Source: Chryseobacterium sp. MFBS3-17
GTDB taxonomy: Bacteria; Bacteroidota; Bacteroidia; Flavobacteriales; Weeksellaceae
NCBI RefSeq assembly: GCF_020687745.1
Contig: NZ_JAJEWK010000007.1
Span: forward strand, 62,001 to 126,000
Direction: 5' to 3'
Length of the DNA stretch: 64,000 bases
Part shown: piece by piece, positions 26,268 through 32,605 of the stretch
Layout: each line of letters starts with the position of its first letter
How positions within the stretch are numbered: position 1 is the stretch's first letter
Translations under genes and position numbers: made by a program
Notes under the pieces: generated by a model
What the model saw: only the letters and a program-made list of their open reading frames with translations
The model's database searches: none
What the model was told of the DNA's origin: nothing

Positions 26268-26325
26268 ACGATGTAGTTTTTTCCAAAAGCGATGGCAAAA
26301 CATAAATTGAAAATTTATTAAAAAA

Positions 26326-27201
26326 ATGATAGAATTATATAACGAAGACAATAAAGACTTAATGGCACGACTGCCAAACGAAAGTATTGATGTGATTTGC
26401 ATTGATCCGCCTTATTTATATCTAAAAAATCAAAAATTAGAAAGACCGTTTGATGAGAAGCTTTTCTTTTCAGAATGCAAAAGAGTGCTGACAAAAAACG
26501 GGTTCATCGTTCTTTTCGGCCGTGGAACTTCATTCTATCGGTGGAACACAATTTTGGATAGCCTTGGATTCAAATTTAAAGAGGAGATTGTGTGGAATAA
26601 AACGATGAATTCAATACCAGCAGCTCCAATACTCAGGGTTCACGAGCTGATCAATGTTTACACGAAAAATAGTGGAAAATTAAATAGTCCATTGATTCCA
26701 TATATTGAAGCGAAGCAGCACAATCTTGACAGCATATATCAGGATTTAAAGCGTATAAAATCAGCTATTAATTCAAAAGAATTTGAAGATATTGAGCACT
26801 TTTTGAAAACTGGTGAGATAATATATAAAGAAAAAAAATCACGTAATTTTTTCAAAAATGCTTACAGTGATAGAAGTAGAGGACTTGCAACATTTAGGAC
26901 TATTAAAAATGGGATGAAAGAGAAAACGATAATGACTGAGACGCGCGACCATTACAGATCCATACACCCAACCCAAAAACCAGTTCGTCTTTTAGAAAGG
27001 CTTTTAGCCTTGGTAATCCCCGACAAACCAAAAAATGAAATTATGGTTGCTGATTTTTTTGGCGGTTCATTTTCCACAATGGAAGCGGTTTTCAATATGG
27101 GAATGCAGGGAATTTCCTGTGAGATTGATAAAGAATATTTTGAAGCAGGAAAACAGCGAATTGATAATTTAAAACCAAACCTTTTCTCATCCGAATTGTA
27201 A
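26326..27201 (+). CDS. Beta-class DNA amino-methyltransferase (N6-adenine or N4-cytosine)
   Basis: This 291-residue protein has DPPY at residues 27-30 (motif IV, catalytic) before FFGGS at about residues 244-248 (motif I, AdoMet-binding), the order that defines the beta class. Motif X-like HPTQKPVRLLERLL sits just upstream of motif I, as usual. No restriction endonuclease partner is nearby, so it is probably a solitary modifier that protects phage DNA from host restriction. The gene is much more AT-rich than the phage genes around it and lies between two attC-like hairpins, which points to acquisition as a cassette. Confidence 0.85.
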   Translation: MIELYNEDNKDLMARLPNESIDVICIDPPYLYLKNQKLERPFDEKLFFSECKRVLTKNGFIVLFGRGTSFYRWNTILDSLGFKFKEEIVWNKTMNSIPAAPILRVHELINVYTKNSGKLNSPLIPYIEAKQHNLDSIYQDLKRIKSAINSKEFEDIEHFLKTGEIIYKEKKSRNFFKNAYSDRSRGLATFRTIKNGMKEKTIMTETRDHYRSIHPTQKPVRLLERLLALVIPDKPKNEIMVADFFGGSFSTMEAVFNMGMQGISCEIDKEYFEAGKQRIDNLKPNLFSSEL

Positions 27202-27230
27202 AAAGCAAAGGCTTGGAAAAACTATATTGT

Positions 27231-27356
27231 ATAACGGCAAAGTATTGCAGAAGGCGGGGGAAATATGCACTTCTGAAATACTAAAACTAAACTAACTAAA
27301 ATAAACAAAACGGACTACGGATAACTTCAACCCCGCTTTTTGCAATACTGTGTTAT
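27231..27356. repeat. attC-like hairpin B
   Basis: Paired segments are ATAAC (27231-27235) with GTTAT (27352-27356), AGTATTGCA (27241-27249) with TGCAATACT (27341-27349), and GCGGGG (27254-27259) with CCCCGC (27331-27336). A long unpaired stretch of about 70 bases forms the loop. Box spacing and overall length are like those of integron attC sites. It separates the methyltransferase from the next gene. Confidence 0.5.
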
Positions 27357-27378
27357 GTGTCGTTAAAATTTCAAAACG

Positions 27379-27855
27379 ATGTCAAAATTAAAAACAGCCC
27401 AAGAGTTAATTAAAACAAACAATAGTTCAGTAATGGCAGGTTTTAATATGTTTATTCGCGGATGCCCTCCAATTACTTTTGGAGATGGTTACCACGATGC
27501 TTATGATAGAATGCAGGGATATGAATTTGCTCAAAGAATGGCAAAAGAAGATGGAATTGCTTTTACAAAAGTTTTCAAGTGTAAACAAGGCGATTGCCAC
27601 CCTTTTCAATATGGAGGTTTTTTTGTCTGCAATAATTGTGGTGGAAAAGGTGTAGATAAAGAATGGTGGAAAATTCAAGTAGAAAAGGACGGTAACGAGT
27701 TCTGTTGCCACGGTTTGGATTTTGTCAACTTACAAGAAAGTTCAAATTATGCTTTCGGAAAAACTTTTGAAGAAGCAATTTTAAATTACGAAAAAGTTAT
27801 GTTATGCGAGGTGCTTATTTTACAGACAAATTTAATTGAGTATAAAACAAACTAA
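27379..27855 (+). CDS. Hypothetical zinc-ribbon-like protein (158 aa)
   Basis: The protein has a cysteine/histidine set, FKCKQGDCHPFQYGGFFVCNN then CGGKG, compatible with a zinc ribbon, plus FCCHGLDF downstream. No family is recognised. The gene is AT-rich and starts 22 bases after hairpin B, so it belongs to the acquired block rather than the core phage. Confidence 0.55.
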   Translation: MSKLKTAQELIKTNNSSVMAGFNMFIRGCPPITFGDGYHDAYDRMQGYEFAQRMAKEDGIAFTKVFKCKQGDCHPFQYGGFFVCNNCGGKGVDKEWWKIQVEKDGNEFCCHGLDFVNLQESSNYAFGKTFEEAILNYEKVMLCEVLILQTNLIEYKTN

Positions 27856-27864
27856 AAAATTACA

Positions 27865-28282
27865 GACAAAATGGAAAACAAACAAAAATCTTCAAACGAA
27901 GCACATTCAGAGCAATTACAGCAATGCAATGTTAGCAGAAGTGCTACTTTTAAAAAATACGCTTGGCATTTAGCTGTTGTACGTAAACCAAAAGAAGGAA
28001 GGAATTGTAATATAGAAATTTGGATTGAAATAGATGGAAAACGCAAATCAGCAGTTGCGAGAGATTATATTTATTCAAAGGGAATTTTCAGAAATGAAAT
28101 AGAAAATATAGAATTTTCAAGATATGATGAAAACTTGAAAATGTGGCAATACAGTGATAATTAGTGAAATTCACAACCAGTGCGAAAAATTAAACTAAAC
28201 TTTAAAAGAAAGACAAAATGGAAAACAAACAAAAATCTTTGGATGAAGCACATTCAGAGCCATTACAGCAATGCAATGTTAG
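27865..28282 (+). repeat. Duplicated 71-base leader of two adjacent genes
   Basis: Bases 27865-27935 and 28212-28282 are about 93% identical by eye (five mismatches in 71). Each copy includes the start codon and the first 20 or so codons, ending at GTTAG. Beyond that point the two genes are unrelated. The repeat is therefore a shared leader with a sharp junction. Confidence 0.75.
27871..28164 (+). CDS. Hypothetical protein with the shared MENKQKS leader (97 aa)
   Basis: Residues 1-22 (MENKQKSSNEAHSEQLQQCN) repeat in the next gene. The rest of the protein (WHLAVVRKPKEGRNCNIEIW) is a unique, beta-rich basic domain. The gene ends cleanly 53 bases before the next start. The leader plus variable body looks modular. 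The function is unknown. Confidence 0.55.
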   Translation: MENKQKSSNEAHSEQLQQCNVSRSATFKKYAWHLAVVRKPKEGRNCNIEIWIEIDGKRKSAVARDYIYSKGIFRNEIENIEFSRYDENLKMWQYSDN

Positions 28283-28553
28283 TGGCAGTAGATTATTGGG
28301 GAAAACCAATGCTATGATTTTAGCAATGATACCTGAACTTAAAGCAGGTGGTAAGATTGGCGTTGCAGGTTGTAAAGACCCGAAAGATATTACTGAACGA
28401 TTAAAAGAGTACGGAATTGAAGTGCAAAGTGAACCAATGATTGCGACACAACCAATTAAAGCCATTCATAACTTGAATAGTATTGAAGGTGAAATAATAG
28501 GATTTGAATGTAGTAAAAAGGTTCAGACGGGGTTTATGTTCTATTGCCACTAA
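28218..28553 (+). CDS. Hypothetical protein with the shared MENKQKS leader (111 aa)
   Basis: The first 22 residues match those of the preceding gene, then the sequence switches to an unrelated body with a Gly-rich start (LKAGGKIGVAGCKDPKDITE) and a C-terminal CSKKVQTGFMF. No named family fits. The stop codon merges with the left arm of hairpin C, consistent with a cassette end. Confidence 0.55.
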   Translation: MENKQKSLDEAHSEPLQQCNVSGSRLLGKTNAMILAMIPELKAGGKIGVAGCKDPKDITERLKEYGIEVQSEPMIATQPIKAIHNLNSIEGEIIGFECSKKVQTGFMFYCH

Positions 28554-28598
28554 CGAGTCGCTTTCTGACGTTTGAAAAATGGCATAAAGCTGCCGTTA
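28551..28598. repeat. attC-like hairpin C (short)
   Basis: TAACG (28551-28555) pairs with CGTTA (28594-28598), and GCTTT (28560-28564) with AAAGC (28586-28590). It is shorter than hairpins A and B but has the same terminal TAAC/GTTA motif. It marks the end of the second gene group. Confidence 0.4.
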
Positions 28599-28617
28599 TC
28601 GAATAAAATCACTTAAA

Positions 28618-28773
28618 ATGAAAACATACAATATTACAGGGTCGCAGCACGGTATATTAGCAACGGCCTGTTGCGTTAAAAGCGCAAAAAGAACCTTTAG
28701 AAAATCTTATCCACACGAAAAAATTTTCTATGCAAAAGAAGCCGGTAAGATTAGTCCAAGACGCATTTGCTAA
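28618..28773 (+). CDS. Small basic hypothetical protein (51 aa)
   Basis: An AT-rich ORF (MKTYNITGSQHGILATACCV) begins 19 bases after hairpin C and ends 5 bases before the next phage gene. It is basic with two adjacent Cys residues. Coding status is uncertain because of its length. Confidence 0.4.
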   Translation: MKTYNITGSQHGILATACCVKSAKRTFRKSYPHEKIFYAKEAGKISPRRIC

Positions 28774-28778
28774 ATAAA

Positions 28779-29009
28779 ATGACAGACCAGCAGTTCATAT
28801 TCATCATCAAAGCCAAACTGAAGCTGTACTACCAGGAAGGCAGGTCCGTGGGTATGGATCTGCGGGAACTGGTGGCGCGGTTCCGGCAGGAGATTGAAGA
28901 TGACTGCTTCCTAACCTTTAACGAAAATCAGAAAAATGAAAGTAAAAATAAAAACAGATCCGGAAGCGCTGTTTCTCGCTCACCAGATCGTCATGTACCA
29001 GATGTATAA
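28779..29009 (+). CDS. Hypothetical phage protein (76 aa)
   Basis: I start at MTDQQFIF rather than the upstream TTG. The protein is short and amphipathic and returns to phage-like base composition after the AT-rich block. It overlaps the next gene by 74 bases, with a GRS/SR-rich tail in the overlap, so its C-terminus may not be under selection. The family is unknown. Confidence 0.45.
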   Translation: MTDQQFIFIIKAKLKLYYQEGRSVGMDLRELVARFRQEIEDDCFLTFNENQKNESKNKNRSGSAVSRSPDRHVPDV

Positions 29010-29250
29010 TCTGGAGCGCCAGCGCAGCGGAAAATCCATGATAATTGAGATCTGGGAACGCCTCGGTAAGCTGTGCATGAACTACACTGCAAACCCCAAC
29101 GGCAAGCCGCGCACCGTAGAACTGCGTTATCACCTGGCAGAGAAACTTCTGTCTGTAGTCACAGTTGCCCTGATGTCTTCCCGGCTGGGCACTTACGAGG
29201 CCAATAAGTTGGAAATGTTTAAGAATGATCTTCATAAAGTGCTGTTATGA
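28936..29250 (+). CDS. Hypothetical phage protein (104 aa)
   Basis: A helical protein (MYQMYNLERQRSGKSMIIEI...) of the late-early region. It overlaps the next gene by the ATGA of the start/stop pair. No family is recognised. Confidence 0.55.
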   Translation: MKVKIKTDPEALFLAHQIVMYQMYNLERQRSGKSMIIEIWERLGKLCMNYTANPNGKPRTVELRYHLAEKLLSVVTVALMSSRLGTYEANKLEMFKNDLHKVLL

Positions 29251-29663
29251 GAATATTCATTGCCAAACACCAGAAGACCGGTCTGAAAATCACCTTTAAA
29301 TATGATTTAAACGGAATTTTAAGACAACTGGAATTTGACGGACCATGGACTGCCGGCAAGATTGAAAAAGTGTCTGCTAATGTGACCAGTACTACAGACG
29401 CCATGCTGAGCAGAATGAAGACGCATGACCTCACCAGTGGTTGGATCTTCGCAGAGTGCACAGATGTCTCTTTTGATGCCTTCTACCGGAAGTACCCGCG
29501 CAAGGTAGGACCCAAAGAGCTCACAGAAAAAGCCTGGAACAAACTGCCGGAAGCTGACAAGCTGGAAGCCATTCTGTTCATAGATGAACTGGTTAACCTG
29601 AAAAGCGACGGCACGGCCTATCCGTACCCCGCAACGTACTTAAACAAAAAATATTGGAGATAA
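29247..29663 (+). CDS. Phage replication-associated protein with FDAFYRKYPRKV motif
   Basis: This 138-residue protein has a unique N-terminal half and a C-terminal 60 residues containing FDAFYRKYPRKVGPKELTEK then AWNKLP and YPYPATYLNKKYW. That pattern is found at the C-terminus of many phage replisome-organiser and DnaT-like proteins, where it probably contacts a helicase loader. A role in replication is inferred from this motif alone. Confidence 0.5.
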   Translation: MRIFIAKHQKTGLKITFKYDLNGILRQLEFDGPWTAGKIEKVSANVTSTTDAMLSRMKTHDLTSGWIFAECTDVSFDAFYRKYPRKVGPKELTEKAWNKLPEADKLEAILFIDELVNLKSDGTAYPYPATYLNKKYWR

Positions 29664-29929
29664 TGAATGCTAAAAAAATAGAAGAATTTGAAGTCGGAAA
29701 ATTTTACAAGAAATCCGACAAACAAAGCACTTGGATTGTTGAGATAAAACAGCGAGAATGGGAAGGTGTGTTTTCCGGAACTTGCATCAAGGAATCCCGG
29801 GTCAACATGACTGAATATATCATGTCAAAAGAAACCATATGGATTGAACCGAAAGAATGCGTAGAGATTTCTGAAGCAGAATTTTTGGAAGTGAAAAACA
29901 GAGTATTAGAAAAATTAAAAAATATTTGA
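29663..29929 (+). CDS. Hypothetical AT-rich phage protein (88 aa)
   Basis: The ATG overlaps the previous stop (TAATG), which decides the start. The sequence is MNAKKIEEFEVGKFYKKSDK with beta-rich segments afterward. The gene is more AT-rich than its neighbours, suggesting a more recent gain. No family is known. Confidence 0.5.
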   Translation: MNAKKIEEFEVGKFYKKSDKQSTWIVEIKQREWEGVFSGTCIKESRVNMTEYIMSKETIWIEPKECVEISEAEFLEVKNRVLEKLKNI

Positions 29930-29930
29930 A

Positions 29931-30194
29931 ATGCAAAAACCCTATTTTACAAGAAAAGAACTGCAGGATCTGGGATTCACATACCAGGGTCTCACCGCAG
30001 CAGAAGATTTTCAATACGACTGGTGGGTGCTGAATCTGCACTGGCTGGTGCTGAGTATCACCTTTGAATACGAATTGAATGCTAAAGTGCCGTATAAGTG
30101 CTTTGCTGAATTAGATGACAGTGTAGTACCTGATTCTACAACCAAGGATCAGCTGCTGCAATTAATTCACCTGCTGAAGACGTTATGCGGATAA
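29931..30194 (+). CDS. Hypothetical phage protein (87 aa)
   Basis: The protein has a YQGLTAAEDFQYDWWVLNLH segment and a helical end. It starts 1 base after the previous stop and overlaps the next ORF by 10 bases. No family is recognised. Confidence 0.5.
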   Translation: MQKPYFTRKELQDLGFTYQGLTAAEDFQYDWWVLNLHWLVLSITFEYELNAKVPYKCFAELDDSVVPDSTTKDQLLQLIHLLKTLCG

Positions 30195-30466
30195 AGACTG
30201 AGACCAGAACCGGCCAGCTGAGCTATTACGTGTCTGGCACGCTGCACATAGCGCAGGTCATGGATTTTCTGCAGGCACGCGGCTACCGGGTGCAGAGTTG
30301 GGTCTGGATCTTTCTGGATGAAACTTTCCCCGGTGGCATTACCCGGCATGAGGTGCAAACCTTTGTAGCGCTGAAACCCGGCGAAGAACCGGCAGAAGAC
30401 AAAATATTCAGCCGCATCTTTGAAAAAGAACTGCGGACTTTATTACGACTGGCAGAATTGCCTTAA
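30185..30466 (+). CDS. Hypothetical phage protein (93 aa)
   Basis: A mixed alpha/beta protein (MRIKTETRTGQLSYYVSGTL...). It overlaps the previous gene by 10 bases and follows phage composition. No family is recognised. Confidence 0.5.
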   Translation: MRIKTETRTGQLSYYVSGTLHIAQVMDFLQARGYRVQSWVWIFLDETFPGGITRHEVQTFVALKPGEEPAEDKIFSRIFEKELRTLLRLAELP

Positions 30467-30494
30467 TTTATTAACTTTACAAAAAATCAAAATC

Positions 30495-30887
30495 ATGAAG
30501 AAAACACCAGAACAGGTCCGTAAGATCAACAAGAAAATTCTAACATTTGGCTGCCTGCCTATTGTGCTTATTTTCATTCTCATTATCATTTTTGCGCCAA
30601 AGAATCAGACGGTGAGCGAAAGCAACAATGCTACCGCAGCGTACATTATTTCAAAGAAATACGTGAAAACGCAGATTGAGTACCCGGAAGAAGCAGACTT
30701 TGCGTTCCTGCCGGTTCTGGCAGAGAAACAAGAGCATACAGACGAGATCTACCGCGTAGTGGGAGATGTGACCGTGAAGAATGCTTTTGGCGTAAAATCA
30801 AAGGTGCGCTACCTCTGCCGCCTGAAGTACCTGGGCGGTGATGTGCACGAAGCTGCCAGCTGGGAACTTGTAGATCTCTCATTTTAA
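30495..30887 (+). CDS. Hypothetical membrane-anchored phage protein (130 aa)
   Basis: I start at MKKTPEQVRK. One transmembrane helix (ILTFGCLPIVLIFILIIIFA) follows a short basic segment, and about 90 residues with several beta strands follow. It is the last plus-strand gene of the early region and is followed at once by a strong terminator. Confidence 0.55.
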   Translation: MKKTPEQVRKINKKILTFGCLPIVLIFILIIIFAPKNQTVSESNNATAAYIISKKYVKTQIEYPEEADFAFLPVLAEKQEHTDEIYRVVGDVTVKNAFGVKSKVRYLCRLKYLGGDVHEAASWELVDLSF

Positions 30888-30892
30888 GCAAC

Positions 30893-30927
30893 AAAAAACC
30901 GCCCTGATTTTCAAGGCGGTTTTTTTG
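30893..30927. terminator. Rho-independent terminator ending the early region
   Basis: The stem ACCGCC...GGCGGT (paired arms near 30898-30903 and 30915-30920) is followed by a run of seven T. A-rich sequence on its left would let it also work for the minus-strand small gene. Confidence 0.85.
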
Positions 30928-30931
30928 TGAC

Positions 30932-31096
30932 TTATCGTATCCATTTCCATACAATCCACCATATCAACAAAGGCAGCGCAAGAACGGTGTCAATCGGGAA
31001 TCCATTTCGAGGACTGCGATATCGGAAATAGATGTCGTGCATCAGGTTGTCCAACCAGATCCACACCTTTTCGGTCCATATACTAATCTTACTCAT
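30932..31096 (-). CDS. Small minus-strand protein with hydrophobic C-terminus (54 aa)
   Basis: A 54-codon ORF on the minus strand (MSKISIWTEKVWIWLDNLMH...) ends in a hydrophobic helix (TVLALPLLIWWIVWKWIR). It converges with the early operon at the terminator. It belongs to the minus-strand head-module side. It may be a small membrane protein such as a lysis or exclusion factor, but no family is known. Confidence 0.45.
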   Translation of the reverse strand: MSKISIWTEKVWIWLDNLMHDIYFRYRSPRNGFPIDTVLALPLLIWWIVWKWIR

Positions 31097-31136
31097 AACT
31101 GTAAAGGTAAAAAAATCATTTTATAAAGGCCGCTAT

Positions 31137-31169
31137 CTTGCGCATATGGAAATAATTTCCATATTTTTG
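31137..31169 (+). promoter_or_regulatory. Candidate promoter with overlapping palindromic operator (copy 1)
   Basis: The -7 element TATTTTTG (31162-31169) and a CTTG at 31137-31140 fit the Bacteroidota TTG / TAnnTTTG pattern with a 21-base gap. A perfect palindrome with arms ATATGGAAA and TTTCCATAT around TAA (31144-31164) overlaps both. A regulator bound here would block the promoter. A related palindrome lies at 32359. Confidence 0.6.
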
Positions 31170-31186
31170 TAATGGGACTGATAATC

Positions 31187-31393
31187 ATGGCAAAACCTCT
31201 ACAGCGCAACACTCTTTTACGTTATAAAATCATCCGGGACATCTATCTGCAATTCAAGACAGAAGATATCCCGGATACTGTCATTCTTCGCAAGTACATT
31301 TACCCGCGCTTTCCCATTTCCAGAACCACGCTGAACACGATTCTGAACACGCCTATAGAAAAGAAGCTGGCAGAACTGGATCAGCAGTCATGA
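31187..31393 (+). CDS. Small plus-strand phage protein under operator control (68 aa)
   Basis: I choose ATG 31187 (MAKPLQRNTLLRYKIIRD) because the -7 element lies about 18 bases upstream; an ATG at 31172 would sit almost on the transcription start. The protein is basic and helical, with a possible DNA-binding look (PRFPISRTTLNTILNTPIEK). It runs opposite to the head module and overlaps the end of the tail-terminator gene by 13 bases. It may be a regulator of the late genes. Confidence 0.5.
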   Translation: MAKPLQRNTLLRYKIIRDIYLQFKTEDIPDTVILRKYIYPRFPISRTTLNTILNTPIEKKLAELDQQS

Positions 31394-31833
31394 GCGCCTG
31401 CAGTGTAGGTGATGCGTACTTCCTGCACGCCGTCATCACGCAGTACGTTATTGGTATTGGTTCTCACCAGTCCGCCCAGGTTTGCAGCTGCAGAAAATCC
31501 CTGCAGAACTTCGTGTACTTTTTCGACCGTCTCCCAGATCCTGAATCCCTGCTTCTTTTGCAATGCCGGTGCACGCTTGCTGGTATTAGTCAGCTTTAGA
31601 TAAGCCACTGTTATTTCTATGTTTAGAATGCCTTCCTGCCGGTTTACAGGTTTAGCCTGTCTGTCCTTTCCAATATTGCTGTACTGCGCTGTGGTGTGGC
31701 GTATGAGCGCACAGGGCCACTGTACAGGAACTTCGGAGCCGTAGAAATTCAATTGTCCCCAGTTCTCGTTTATGTACTTCAGATCTGCCACCTGGCAGAG
31801 CACGTTCTCAATGTTTTCTAAAATCTCATTCAT
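31381..31833 (-). CDS. Mu gp37-position tail terminator-like protein
   Basis: This 150-residue protein is the last gene of the minus-strand head module, directly after the gpG-like gene. In Mu, gp37 (tail completion/terminator) lies next to gpG. The sequence has the WPCALIRHTTAQYSNIG strand pattern of tail-terminator folds. Its start overlaps the upstream gene by ATGA. The assignment rests on position more than on sequence. Confidence 0.5.
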   Translation of the reverse strand: MNEILENIENVLCQVADLKYINENWGQLNFYGSEVPVQWPCALIRHTTAQYSNIGKDRQAKPVNRQEGILNIEITVAYLKLTNTSKRAPALQKKQGFRIWETVEKVHEVLQGFSAAANLGGLVRTNTNNVLRDDGVQEVRITYTAGAHDC

Positions 31834-32336
31834 GGTTGTATGTTATTTCTGATGATGTCCTGTAATTCCTGCATATTGTCCTGAAGTACTTCTTCTATAA
31901 TGCGGTTCACCTCCGGGTGGTTGCCTATGAATTGACGCTTCTTCATTTTAATCTTTTGCCCGAGCTTCATAAGGGCAAACGCCTTATAATCTTCAGCAGC
32001 GTCCTTGTCACCGGCGTCCCTGGCTTCTATATGCTTTGCCCAGAAAAACTTCTTCATCTTGGCGGTCACGGTGATTTCACCGCCATTATTGTGGATGGAT
32101 GCATACGGCAGCGAGCTGCTGAAGATAATGCGTTCTCCGTCTGTGCGGCTCTGTATAGAGTTGCGCAGGTTCCCGCTGCGCATCATCAGGCTGCCGGTTT
32201 TCACCGGTACTTCAGTTTCTTTCCATTTCTCGTCAAAGAAGCCTTTGCGCTCAAAATTGCGGTCAAATTCATCTGTGAGGTCTGTCTTCACGTCTTTCAC
32301 AATATTCCGCGCCCATTCTTGTAAATTCATTGTCAA
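31830..32336 (-). CDS. Phage virion morphogenesis protein (Mu gpG-like tail completion)
   Basis: This 168-residue protein shows the virion morphogenesis landmarks: RNFERKGFFDEKWKETEVP near the start, a MMRSGNLRNSIQSRT segment and SSSLPYASIHNNGGEI. The family helps complete the tail or head-tail junction. It is minus-stranded, upstream of the tail-terminator-like gene and downstream of the MuF protein, as in Mu apart from the orientation. Confidence 0.75.
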   Translation of the reverse strand: MTMNLQEWARNIVKDVKTDLTDEFDRNFERKGFFDEKWKETEVPVKTGSLMMRSGNLRNSIQSRTDGERIIFSSSLPYASIHNNGGEITVTAKMKKFFWAKHIEARDAGDKDAAEDYKAFALMKLGQKIKMKKRQFIGNHPEVNRIIEEVLQDNMQELQDIIRNNIQP

Positions 32337-32373
32337 TTCAAATTTTGTTGTAACTTTGTGGAAATTAGTTCCA
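32330..32373 (+). promoter_or_regulatory. Candidate promoter with palindromic operator (copy 2)
   Basis: The -7 element TAACTTTG (32351-32358) has a TTG 18 bases upstream (32330-32332). Directly behind it is TGGAA-ATTAG-TTCCA (32359-32373), which matches the operator core at 31144-31164 in the form TGGAAATNANTTCCATA. The start codon follows at 32378. The two matching operators suggest one regulator controls both small plus-strand genes. Confidence 0.6.
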
Positions 32374-32377
32374 TAAT

Positions 32378-32605
32378 ATGTCTGGAAAATCTCTTTTTGA
32401 AAAACTTTCCGTCCGTGACTATTCCGGTAGTGATGCAGATCAGTACGCCCAGTGGCTGCAGACCATTCATTTTCAACTGAAGATGAACGGCCAGGAAGAT
32501 GATTTTTTCAAACTACTGGAAAAAGCCGATGAAGAAAAAAAACAAATTGTCGCACAGGATCCGCTGGCGGAAGAATTTGACATTGATTCTATTTCTTTGG
32601 CTTAA
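32378..32605 (+). CDS. Small plus-strand phage protein under operator control (75 aa)
   Basis: An acidic, helical protein (MSGKSLFEKLSVRDYSGSDA) transcribed against the head module. Its last 17 bases overlap the end of the MuF-like gene. The operator/promoter upstream supports independent expression. No family is recognised. Confidence 0.5.
   Translation: MSGKSLFEKLSVRDYSGSDADQYAQWLQTIHFQLKMNGQEDDFFKLLEKADEEKKQIVAQDPLAEEFDIDSISLA

Noticed and set aside
26193-28598. CRISPR array
   Set aside because: The repeats are palindromic, differ in length and are too far apart; there are no regular spacers or cas genes.
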